Of a DNA stretch of 64,000 nucleotides, positions 26,518 to 33,840 are shown one piece after another (within the stretch, counting starts at the first letter, position 1; each line of letters begins with the position of its first letter). Source of the stretch: Bordetella genomosp. 9 (GTDB taxonomy: Bacteria; Pseudomonadota; Gammaproteobacteria; Burkholderiales; Burkholderiaceae_B); the NCBI RefSeq assembly GCF_002261425.1, contig NZ_NEVJ01000003.1:2294001-2358000 (forward strand), given 5' to 3'. The notes below the pieces were generated by a model. That model saw only the letters and a list, made by a program, of their open reading frames with translations. It was not told the DNA's origin and ran no database searches. The translations under genes were made by a program, and so were the position numbers.

Positions 26518-26545
26518 GGCCCGGCGGCGGGTATGCCGCCGGACC
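26518..26545 (-). terminator. Hairpin between tssC and hcp
   Basis: A ten-base stem (26545-26536 with 26527-26518, one G-U pair, eight-base loop) lies 32 bases after the tssC stop. A run of six T comes 13 bases later, too far for a classic terminator. It may be a processing point that sets the 5' end of hcp mRNA. Confidence 0.4.
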
Positions 26546-26576
26546 TATACGGCGGCGCAATGACGCGGCCGACGTA

Positions 26577-28079
26577 TTACTTCCCTTCGACGGCGGGAAG
26601 CTTGCTGACCAACCGCAGCGAAACGGTCAGCCCTTCAAGTTGGTAGTGGGGCTTCAGATAGATCTTCGACGTGTAGAAGCCGGGATTCCCCTCGACTTCC
26701 TCGACCGTCACGGCCGCGTCGCTGAGCGGCTTCATCGCCTTGACGATTTCCGACGACTGCGTCGGCATGCCGTCCATGTACTTCAGGATCCAGCGGTACA
26801 GCCAGCGCTGCATCTCTTCCTTCGTCTTGAAAGAGCCGATCTTGTCGCGCGCGATGCACTTCAGGTAATGCGCGAAGCGGCAGCAGGCGAACAGGTACGG
26901 CAGGCGGGCGGACAGGTTGGCGTTGGCGGTGGCTTCCGGATCGTCGTATTCGGTCGGCAATTGCAGGGACTGCGCGCCGATGAAGGCGGCGGTGCCGCTG
27001 TTCTTCATGTGTACGAGCGGCAGGAAGCCCGCCTTGGACAATTCGGCTTCGCGGCGATCGCTGATGGCCACCTCGGTCGGGCAGATGACGTCGACGCCGC
27101 CGTCGTCGGTGGGGAACATGTGCACCGGCAATCCGTCCACGGCGCCACCCGACTCCACGCCGCGGATGCGCGAGCACCAGCCGTATTCGATGAAGGACCG
27201 GTTGATGTTGACGGCCATCGCATACGCCGCGTTGGCCCAGGTGAAGCGTTCCGGGTCACCCGATCCGGTGTCTTCCTCGAAGGCGAACTCATCCACCGGG
27301 TTGGAGCGCGCGCCGTACGGCGTCCGGGCCAGGAAACGCGGCAAGGTCAGGCCGATATAGCGAGAGTCCTCGGATTCGCGCAGCGCGCGCCAGGCGGCAT
27401 GTTCCGGCGTCTGGAACAGCTTATTGATGTCGCGCGGGTTGGCCAGGTCGCGCCAGGACTCCAGCAGCATGACCGATGGCGCTGCGCCGGCGAAGAACGG
27501 CGTATGGGATGCGGCGCAGATCCTGCCGATCTGGGTCAGCAGGTCGACGTCGCGCGCGCTGTTGTCGAAGTAGTAGTCGCCCACCAGGGCGCCGTAGGGC
27601 TGGCCGCCGAACTGGCCGAATTCTTCTTCGTAGATCTTCTTGAAGAAGGGACTCTGGTCCCACGCCGAGCCCTTGTATTTCTTCAAGGTCTTGTACAGAT
27701 CCGTCTTCGAGACGTTCATCACGCGGATCTTCATCTGCTCGCTGGTTTCGGTATTCGATACCAGGTAGTGCAGGCCGCGCCATGCGCCTTCCACGTCGCG
27801 GAACTCGGCGCAGTTCAGGATCCTGTTGATCTGCAGCGTCAGCTTGCGGTCGATCTCGGCGATCATGGCCTGGACCGTATCCATGACGTCGGCCGAAATC
27901 AGCGTCGCGTCCTTGAGGGCGTATTCCGCCAGGGTGGTGATGGACCGCTCCACCGCACGTTTGGCCTCGTCGTTCTTCGGCCTGAATTCCTTCAGCAACA
28001 GGCTCGAGAAATCGCTGCTGGCGCCCTCGATTTCCACTAGTCCGTTGGCCTGTTCGGCCGCCGTCACTGCTTCACTCAT
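26577..28079 (-). CDS. tssC: TssC (VipB), T6SS contractile sheath large subunit
   Basis: TssC pairs with TssB to build the contractile sheath. The 500-residue protein contains the family motifs LTLQINRILNCAEFRDVEGA, WRGLHYLVSNTE, PYGALVGDYYFDN, LPRFLARTPYG, and FAFEEDTG with FTWANAAYAMAVNINRSFIE. It ends KPHYQLEGLTVSLRLVSKLP, the TssC handshake strand region. Length and start are standard. It begins 25 bases after tssB. Confidence 0.97.
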   Translation of the reverse strand: MSEAVTAAEQANGLVEIEGASSDFSSLLLKEFRPKNDEAKRAVERSITTLAEYALKDATLISADVMDTVQAMIAEIDRKLTLQINRILNCAEFRDVEGAWRGLHYLVSNTETSEQMKIRVMNVSKTDLYKTLKKYKGSAWDQSPFFKKIYEEEFGQFGGQPYGALVGDYYFDNSARDVDLLTQIGRICAASHTPFFAGAAPSVMLLESWRDLANPRDINKLFQTPEHAAWRALRESEDSRYIGLTLPRFLARTPYGARSNPVDEFAFEEDTGSGDPERFTWANAAYAMAVNINRSFIEYGWCSRIRGVESGGAVDGLPVHMFPTDDGGVDVICPTEVAISDRREAELSKAGFLPLVHMKNSGTAAFIGAQSLQLPTEYDDPEATANANLSARLPYLFACCRFAHYLKCIARDKIGSFKTKEEMQRWLYRWILKYMDGMPTQSSEIVKAMKPLSDAAVTVEEVEGNPGFYTSKIYLKPHYQLEGLTVSLRLVSKLPAVEGK

Positions 28080-28104
28080 GTTCTAACCTCGTATCCTGGG
28101 GAAT

Positions 28105-28680
28105 TTACGATTGGGGTGCCGCGCCTTCCGGCTGGTCGGCCGCGGGCGCCTGGCCGGCGCCGGCATCCGGTCCTTCCTGGCCTTCGGCTGGCGCGGCCGG
28201 CCGCGCGAGCGTCTGCATCAGCGCCGGATCGGCCAGCAGCTGGGAGACCATGTCTTCCGCGCTGACCTTCCCATCCATATAGGTCATCAGGTTGGACAGG
28301 TGGCTGCGCGCTTCCAGCAGCCGGCGCAGCGGCTCGACCTTGCGCGCGATCGCCGCGGGCGAGAAATCGTCCATGCATTCGAAGGTGATATCCACGCCCA
28401 GGTTGCCCTCGCCGGTCAGGGCGTTGGGCACCGACGTGGCCACGCGTGGCTTGATCGCGGCCATGCGATCATCGAAGTTCTCGCTGTCGATCTCCAGGAA
28501 CTTGCGCGCGGCGACCGGCGGCAGCGCTTCGAGCGACTGTCCGGACAGGTCGGACATCACGCCCATGACGAAGGGCAGGTTCACCTTCTTTTCCGAACCA
28601 TTCACCTCGACGTCGTACTCGATCTGCACACGAGGCGGACGCATGCGCCCGATGGACTTCTGACTGTTTTCCTTGGCCAT
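28105..28680 (-). CDS. tssB: TssB (VipA), T6SS contractile sheath small subunit
   Basis: TssB is the small sheath subunit and the part ClpV engages during disassembly. The 191-residue protein starts MAKENSQKSIGRMRPPRVQI and has KVNLPFVMGVMSDLSGQS, KFLEIDSENFDDRM and ITFECMDDFSPAAIARKV, all typical. The C-terminus is longer than in many homologues, with an Ala/Pro/Gly/Glu tail (about 163-191). It is 14 bases after tssA. Confidence 0.97.
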   Translation of the reverse strand: MAKENSQKSIGRMRPPRVQIEYDVEVNGSEKKVNLPFVMGVMSDLSGQSLEALPPVAARKFLEIDSENFDDRMAAIKPRVATSVPNALTGEGNLGVDITFECMDDFSPAAIARKVEPLRRLLEARSHLSNLMTYMDGKVSAEDMVSQLLADPALMQTLARPAAPAEGQEGPDAGAGQAPAADQPEGAAPQS

Positions 28681-28694
28681 CCGGAATATCTCCG

Positions 28695-29801
28695 TTAGTG
28701 GGTTGAATAAGCTTCCGACGGATCGATACCGGGTAGGGACACCTCGGGGCGAATGCCGAGAAGAATGCCGATCTCCGCGGAGCCCTGCGGCGCCAGTTCG
28801 GACATGAGCTCGATGAAGTTCATGGGGATGAGCCCCTTGGCGCGCTGGAGCAGGACCGGCACGGGGCTGCCGGGTTCCTGTTGCGCGTAGTACTCGCAGA
28901 TGCGGTCCAGCAGGCGCGCGACGTCGTCGCGGCCGCGGATGTCGCGGTCCGCGCCGGCATGGCCGTCCGCATGGCTGCCTGCATGGATTCCCGCGTAGGT
29001 GCCGCCTGCGACTGCTTCGCCCGAGGCGGTGTCCGGCCCCGCCAGGCGCTGGCCGGATCGCAGCACGTCGGGATGGCGCGACAGGTAGTCGCGCAACACC
29101 CTGGCCGCATGGCGCAAAAGCCGGGGCAGCTTCTCCACGGCCAGCGCGTGACCGGGCTCGACACGGCGCGCCAGCAGATCCTCGATGCGTTCGAGGCTGG
29201 CGCTGGCCTGCTCCAGCCAGGCCAGGCAGGTTTCGATTTCCGCGCGGCTGGCGGCATGCACGGCGGCCTCGACGACCGCCGGTTCCGTCGCGGTTTCGCC
29301 CTGGCGCGGGCTGAGTTCCCCGGTGGCGAGTTCGATATCCCGCGGGCTCACGGCGCCGAAACCCGCCGTCCGCACCAAGGCCGCGAGCCGCGCCTGCCGC
29401 AGCAGGCCATCGACGTCATCGAGCGCCACCAGGGTGTTCAGGCGCTCCACCGGATCCTTGTCTTCGTCCAGGGCGGGATGCAAATGGTCCCAATGGCGCT
29501 CGATGCTGGCTTCGAGCAGCGCCAGTCCGTCGGCCAGGCCCGCGTGTCCATGCAGGCCGGTCAGGCAACGTGCGTTCCACACCAGCACGCGCAGGTCGCG
29601 GGTACGTGCCAGCAGCTTCGATATCGCCGGCCTGACCGCCCGCCAGTCGGGATCGGCGGCGTCGATGCGCATGTCGCCGTACTCCACCGCGGCCGTGCCC
29701 TGCATGAGGCGGGCCAGCTCGATATAGTCGGCGTCGTACTGCAGGTCGGGACCGCAAGGCGCGTCGGGCGCGATGTCGCCCAGATACGCGTCCAGGTCCA
29801 T
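28695..29801 (-). CDS. tssA: TssA, T6SS assembly chaperone/cap (ImpA_N domain)
   Basis: TssA primes tube and sheath polymerisation at the baseplate. The start MDLDAYLGDIAPDAPCGPDL at 29801 puts the ImpA_N domain (DAPCGPDLQYDADYIELARL, then DPDWRAVRPAISKLLARTRD) where it belongs and gives 368 residues. The frame stays open for over 100 codons upstream, and in-frame ATGs exist at 30002 and between. A longer N-terminus (for example MQPQSQASVLLPQRDIIVSV at 30002) cannot be excluded because no start has a clear ribosome site. The middle is helical and the C-terminus ends in NFIELMSELAPQGSAEIGIL. It is the first gene of the T6SS transcript. Confidence 0.92.
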   Translation of the reverse strand: MDLDAYLGDIAPDAPCGPDLQYDADYIELARLMQGTAAVEYGDMRIDAADPDWRAVRPAISKLLARTRDLRVLVWNARCLTGLHGHAGLADGLALLEASIERHWDHLHPALDEDKDPVERLNTLVALDDVDGLLRQARLAALVRTAGFGAVSPRDIELATGELSPRQGETATEPAVVEAAVHAASRAEIETCLAWLEQASASLERIEDLLARRVEPGHALAVEKLPRLLRHAARVLRDYLSRHPDVLRSGQRLAGPDTASGEAVAGGTYAGIHAGSHADGHAGADRDIRGRDDVARLLDRICEYYAQQEPGSPVPVLLQRAKGLIPMNFIELMSELAPQGSAEIGILLGIRPEVSLPGIDPSEAYSTH

Positions 29802-30266
29802 GACGCCGGCGCCCTGTCGGACGTGCCCCGCACCGTCGCCCGGCGCTTCCCGCACGACGCCGTACGCCACGCCGGAGGCCTGCATGGGCTCCGGCGGCGC
29901 GGCGCCATCCTGATGCGCGGCTCGCTCGGGAAGTACGTCTTGAACAGACACGATAATGTCTCTCTGGGGCAGCAGCACGCTGGCTTGTGACTGGGGCTGC
30001 ATCGATACGAAGCGAGTCGCTTCGATCTGGCGATGCGGGTTGCGCGAGGCACATCCTGTGGGATGCACGCCGACGAACGAAACTTTACGTGCGCGCCGCG
30101 GTCGCCAGAATCCGAGAAATCTGAGGACGTCGAGAAATCGCGCGCCTGGGATCGCCTCATGTTGCGCGTCGATCACTTTGAGATTTATCGGCAGGCCATG
30201 ATCGCGGCACGACGCTATGTTCTGGTCTCAGGCAATTCCGCCGATCACCACATGACGGAGACATCG
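29802..30266. promoter_or_regulatory. Divergent intergenic region between tssA and the DUF3626-like gene
   Basis: These 465 bases hold no gene I can support, unless tssA starts further upstream. Composition is more A/T-rich than the flanks from about 30000 on. Visible elements are a 17-base palindrome (30008-30024) and a direct repeat cgagaaatc at 30113 and 30131 (18 bases apart). No convincing -10/-35 pair was found. T6SS transcription very likely starts here on the minus strand. Confidence 0.5.
30008..30024. promoter_or_regulatory. Perfect 8+1+8 palindrome upstream of tssA
   Basis: The sequence cgaagcgagtcgcttcg has perfect eight-base arms around a central G. It lies about 207 bases before the tssA start and 243 before the divergent gene, a plausible operator or a hairpin in a tssA leader. 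No known regulator motif is recognised. Confidence 0.4.
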
Positions 30267-31259
30267 ATGCCCACGACGATCGACAACCCTGGCCTCGCCC
30301 GCATGCGCCTCGCGCGCAACCAGGTATTGGGAATGCGTCAGTACCTGAAGGACGATGGCGACTACACGGAGCGCGCCTTCCAGCGCTATGTGCGCATATG
30401 CCGCCCGCCCCGCGACCTGGAACGCCGGAACTTCCAGGCCATGGTCAAGGTCCTGACCGATGCACGCGTCACCATCAACTTCAATGCCGCGACTTTCTTC
30501 ACGGGGGAGTGCGCCTACGAGAGCTATATCAACTGCTTCGAACGCGCAGCGCAGGGCCTGGCGCCGCCCCATTCACTCAAGCAACGGGATCAGGTCGAGA
30601 CGCGGGTGTTCGATTATCCCGGGAAGGACGAATACCATGCGGGGCGCGGCGCCGGCAGAAAACCCGCGCAGGTTCGAATGCAGATCCAGCACTACGCCGC
30701 CGACTGGCAGCGGTATCCGATGATGCGGCCGCGTTACGGCGCATTGGACTTCGGCTACTGCGTCAACGGCGGCGTGGGCAGCGATTACTACGGAAAATCC
30801 TTATTCATCCTGGAGGACTACGTCAAGGCGGCCAGCAGCTATTCGCATACGGACTCCTTTTTCGTCGAGAAGGACTTCCGCGCACGCCGGGCGGAATACG
30901 GCGGCGTGGCGCCCCAGGCACACCAGGCCATCGCGCTGTTCCACGAGATGCCCAAGCTGCTCTATTACTGCCATCCCTTCATGCTGCGGCAGATCTACCG
31001 CTATGCCAGCGGGGCAGCCACGCGCGGCAGCGAGCGCAGCCTGCCCGGCGTCCTCGATGGCAAGCTGAATTACATCGAGTGCCAGATGCAGACGGACGTG
31101 CGGTTCTCGCGCGACGTGCGGGGCATGGTGATCTCGCACGGCGATATCCAGGCCGCGGCCGCCGCCTACCGCAACAAGGGCTACCAGGCCTACCAGATGC
31201 GGAAGTTCGCGCAGCGCTTCGCGCACCGGCATGGATTCCCGGTCCGCTTCGTCGACTGA
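30267..31259 (+). CDS. DUF3626-like protein next to T6SS, candidate effector
   Basis: The 330-residue protein starts MPTTIDNPGLARMRLARNQV at ATG 30267, with GGAG six bases upstream; an ATG at 30252 has no ribosome site. It has no signal peptide or membrane helix. Three segments resemble the DUF3626 family as I know it: DARVTINFN near residue 68, RPRYGALDFGY near 155, and LNYIECQMQTDVRFSRDVRG near 270-290. DUF3626 has no established function. The conserved Arg, Tyr-Gly and Glu pattern recalls ADP-ribosyltransferase folds, but that is only a guess. It is divergent from tssA at the edge of the T6SS cluster and is followed by an alpha/beta hydrolase. No immunity-like gene is evident. Confidence 0.75.
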   Translation: MPTTIDNPGLARMRLARNQVLGMRQYLKDDGDYTERAFQRYVRICRPPRDLERRNFQAMVKVLTDARVTINFNAATFFTGECAYESYINCFERAAQGLAPPHSLKQRDQVETRVFDYPGKDEYHAGRGAGRKPAQVRMQIQHYAADWQRYPMMRPRYGALDFGYCVNGGVGSDYYGKSLFILEDYVKAASSYSHTDSFFVEKDFRARRAEYGGVAPQAHQAIALFHEMPKLLYYCHPFMLRQIYRYASGAATRGSERSLPGVLDGKLNYIECQMQTDVRFSRDVRGMVISHGDIQAAAAAYRNKGYQAYQMRKFAQRFAHRHGFPVRFVD

Positions 31260-31337
31260 CGAGTCCGGCGCGGGGCGGGGGCGGGCTAGAATCGAGGCGC
31301 CGAGTTCCGGCCCGCCGCTACGAATCCGCCATCCGCG

Positions 31338-32141
31338 ATGCCTCACGATTTTCCGTATCCGATCCATCACGCCTCCGCCGACGACCTGGCGCATGCCGTC
31401 CATGGCGCCGGCCAGCCCGTCGTACTGGTGCATGGATCGCTGTGCGATCTGCGCTATTGGAAGGCCCAGGTGCCGGCGCTGTCGCGCGACTTCCGCGTGT
31501 ATTCCGTGAGCCTGCCGGGTTATTGGCCGGCAGCGGCGGACACCGACCTGGCGGGCTTTTCCGTCGAGGACCATGCGGACGCGCTGGCGGCCTTCATCGA
31601 CCGGCATTGCGGCGGACGCGCGCACGTCCTGGGACATTCGCGCGGCGGGCGCGTCAGCTTCCAGCTGGCGCGTCGGTATCCGGACAAGGTGGACGCGCTG
31701 GTGCTTGCCGATCCCGGCCTGGTGCTGAGCGAGCATGACGACAACCGGGACGATTTTCGCCGCCGCGCGCTGGAATGCATACGCGCCGGCAGGATCGAAC
31801 CCGGCCTGGCCTTGTTCATCGACACGGTCAGCGGCGAAGACACCTGGCGCCGCATGGTGCCCTGGTTCAAGGATATGGTGATCGCCAACGCGCATACGCT
31901 GACGGCGCAGGCGCATGAGGCGCCCTACATGCTGACGCCGGCGGACGCCGGGTCGGTTCCGCACCCGGCATTGCTGATAGGCGGCGCGCTCAGCCCGCCG
32001 CCTTATCCCGCGGTGCTCGATGCCCTGCAGGATTGGTTGCCGAACGCGCAGTCGCTGCGGATCGCGGGCTCTTCCCATGGCATGAACCTGGGGAATCCGC
32101 GCGCCTTCAACGAAGCGGTCCGGCGCTTCCTGGCCGCCTAG
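31338..32141 (+). CDS. Alpha/beta-fold hydrolase
   Basis: The 267-residue protein has a complete alpha/beta hydrolase layout. There is an oxyanion-hole motif VVLVHGSLCDLRYW near residue 28, a nucleophile elbow GHSRGGRVSFQLARRYP near 98, an acid in LVLADPG or the later ALLIGGALSPPP region, and a catalytic His in IAGSSHGMN near 247. There is no signal peptide, so it acts in the cytoplasm unless secreted another way. Substrate is unknown; haloperoxidase, epoxide hydrolase and C-C hydrolase types share this pattern. It lies 78 bases after the DUF3626-like gene on the same strand and may be co-transcribed with it. Confidence 0.88.
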   Translation: MPHDFPYPIHHASADDLAHAVHGAGQPVVLVHGSLCDLRYWKAQVPALSRDFRVYSVSLPGYWPAAADTDLAGFSVEDHADALAAFIDRHCGGRAHVLGHSRGGRVSFQLARRYPDKVDALVLADPGLVLSEHDDNRDDFRRRALECIRAGRIEPGLALFIDTVSGEDTWRRMVPWFKDMVIANAHTLTAQAHEAPYMLTPADAGSVPHPALLIGGALSPPPYPAVLDALQDWLPNAQSLRIAGSSHGMNLGNPRAFNEAVRRFLAA

Positions 32142-32172
32142 CGGCCGCCGGCCCGCGGGTCAGATGGCGGCG

Positions 32173-32790
32173 TCAGGCGCCGGAGCCGCGGATGCTGTCC
32201 GGGCTGAGCTTGCCGTTGAACAAGTCTTCCAGCCGCTTGGAACGCGCGGGCAAGGGCGGGGGCATCCCGGCATCGGGCTGTTGGGCGGGCGGCGTACCGG
32301 GGCTGATGCCCGGCTTCAGGCGCACGCCGCAGTAGGCCGGACTGCCGGCCGGCGTGCCAGTGCTGGTGGTCCGGGCGGGACTGGACGACGATCGGCTCGA
32401 CCACGCGCCGGGCGAGCCGTCGGGATCGTCGATGCGCGCCGCGCCGGCCGATGGCCTCGCGCCGGGCGCGACGGCCGCGGCCGTGCTGCCGCTCATCGCC
32501 GGGATGTCAGCGCCGCCCATCATGCACGTGCCCGTGACCGGCCGCAGCGCCAGCCTGGCCAGGCTGGCGCGGGGCCCGCCGCCCGGGCGCGTGCCGATCA
32601 AGGTCGTCTTGGGGGTGCGGGCATGAATCAGCCGCTCCACCAGCCGGCTGATCGAGCGGGCGGCGCGCGTGACGCGGCTCCTGCAAGTCCGGAATACGCG
32701 CGCGCCCAGCCGGCCGCGCGGCGTCTCGATGCCAGCCATGCCCGCCGCGCCCAGGGCGGACGGCGAGGCGCCGGGTAACTGTATAGCCAT
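32173..32790 (-). CDS. Hypothetical low-complexity protein, possibly secreted
   Basis: The start MAIQLPGASPSALGAAGMAG at 32790 has GGAG nine bases upstream and A/T-rich first codons, which support a real gene. The 205 residues show an Arg-rich helical segment (about 25-60) followed by a long Pro/Ser/Gly/Ala/Thr region (about 90-180) predicted to be disordered. The end RLEDLFNGKLSPDSIRGSGA is more ordered. There is no Sec signal or membrane helix and no family I recognise. A Ser/Ala/Pro-rich N-terminus followed by disorder is seen in type III effectors, but no type III genes are in the window. It is convergent with the hydrolase gene and alone in its unit. Confidence 0.55.
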   Translation of the reverse strand: MAIQLPGASPSALGAAGMAGIETPRGRLGARVFRTCRSRVTRAARSISRLVERLIHARTPKTTLIGTRPGGGPRASLARLALRPVTGTCMMGGADIPAMSGSTAAAVAPGARPSAGAARIDDPDGSPGAWSSRSSSSPARTTSTGTPAGSPAYCGVRLKPGISPGTPPAQQPDAGMPPPLPARSKRLEDLFNGKLSPDSIRGSGA

Positions 32791-33219
32791 TTGATGAATC
32801 TCCAAGGCCCTGTCGTGACGGGGCGTGAAAGACGCCGCGGCGCGCGGATCACGCACGCCGGGCGCGTGCCGCACGCGAACGCCGGCCACTGTATCGTCGG
32901 CAGGATTCCCGGTCTGTCAGGCCGCGCCGCGCAGGGACCGGCGCGCCGCGCGTCCCGCGACGGAAAGGCCGCCCGGCAAGCTTCCTGCACGGGCGGTGAT
33001 TCGTAGGACTGTTTGACCACATGTAGGACCAACTAACCCGAACTCTCCCGTCGCACACCGTTGCGGCATCGGTCCGGATCCCCATGCCATCGTCAGGAGC
33101 GCCGCGACTTGCGCCGTGCGGCGCTCGGGCGCGCGGCGGCCGCCCGCATGGCCCCGTGGTAAAACACCGGCGACGGCCCGCCGGCGGCGCCCTGCCCCCA
33201 TCCCCATACGGAGCGACGC
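32791..33219. promoter_or_regulatory. Divergent intergenic region upstream of the 205-residue gene and the MgtC gene
   Basis: These 429 bases contain no gene with start, ribosome site and coding bias together. The only structure noted is a direct repeat gtaggac at 33003-33009 and 33023-33029, exactly 20 bases apart, in the most A/T-rich part of the gap. It could be a pair of binding sites on the same face of the helix. Confidence 0.4.
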
Positions 33220-33741
33220 ATGACCACTCTTTCCGCCACCGTGTGGCAGACCCTGCAGGAAGAATTCTCCGATATCGCCGACGCGCAGGCCTATACGCGC
33301 ATCGTCACGCGCCTGCTCATCGCCGTGCTGCTGGGCGGCCTGATCGGCTACGAACGCGAACGCAGCGGCAAGGCCGCGGGCCTGCGCACCCATATGCTGG
33401 TGGCCCTGGGCGCGGCGCTGTTCGTATTGGCGCCGCTGCAGGGCGGGATGGAAGTCAATGACTTGAGCCGGGTGCTGCAGGGCGTGATCGCCGGCATCGG
33501 CTTCCTGGGCGCGGGCGCCATCATCAAATCGAGCGCCGAAGGCGAGGTCCGCGGACTGACCACCGCGGCCAGCATCTGGCTGACGGCGGCGATAGGCATC
33601 GCGGCGGGCATGGGCAAGGAAGTCGTGGCGATCGTCAGCGCCCTGATGGCGCTGGTGATACTGGATGTGCTGCACCGGGTGGAGCGGCGCATCAACGGCA
33701 GCGCGGCGAACCCGCGCCCGGGCTCGGACGGCCAGGCCTGA
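33220..33741 (+). CDS. MgtC/SapB-family membrane protein
   Basis: The 173-residue protein has the MgtC family core: a first helix with LLIAVLLGGLIGYERERSGK, then AAGLRTHMLVALGAALFVLA, GVIAGIGFLGAGAIIKSSAE, and GLTTAASIWLTAAIGIAAGM with a final helix VVAIVSALMALVILDVLHRV. The charged GYERE and GLRTH motifs are characteristic. MgtC proteins help pathogens survive in low magnesium and in macrophages and inhibit the F-type ATP synthase in Salmonella. Short versions without the C-terminal domain, like this one, are widespread and less studied. It stands alone and converges on the MocR gene. Confidence 0.88.
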   Translation: MTTLSATVWQTLQEEFSDIADAQAYTRIVTRLLIAVLLGGLIGYERERSGKAAGLRTHMLVALGAALFVLAPLQGGMEVNDLSRVLQGVIAGIGFLGAGAIIKSSAEGEVRGLTTAASIWLTAAIGIAAGMGKEVVAIVSALMALVILDVLHRVERRINGSAANPRPGSDGQA

Positions 33742-33758
33742 CCCGCCGCTGTCGCCGC

Positions 33759-33840
33759 CCGCCCATATCTCCGCCCGTAGCTCCGCCCGTAGCTCCGCCC
33801 ATATCGCGGCGTTAACCGCCGCGGTTGTCGCCGCGGTTGT
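33759..33840. repeat. Two adjacent 12-base tandem repeat arrays
   Basis: Four copies of a 12-base unit (ccgcccgtagct or ccgcccatatct type) fill 33759-33806. Two and a third copies of cgccgcggttgt follow at 33817-33844. The first array is non-coding between convergent genes. The second encodes the RGDNRGDNRGG C-terminus of the MocR-like protein. Both have the same 12-base period, so replication slippage is the likely cause. Confidence 0.8.

Noticed and set aside
28881-29990. Long plus-strand frame antisense to tssA
   Set aside because: It is a GC-rich shadow frame: His/Gln/Arg-rich, no ribosome site, and the opposite strand encodes a clear TssA.
30028-30043. Sigma54-like promoter (TGG ... TTGC) upstream of the DUF3626-like gene
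   Set aside because: The conserved GG and GC doublets are 11 bases apart instead of the required 10, and no activator site is evident.
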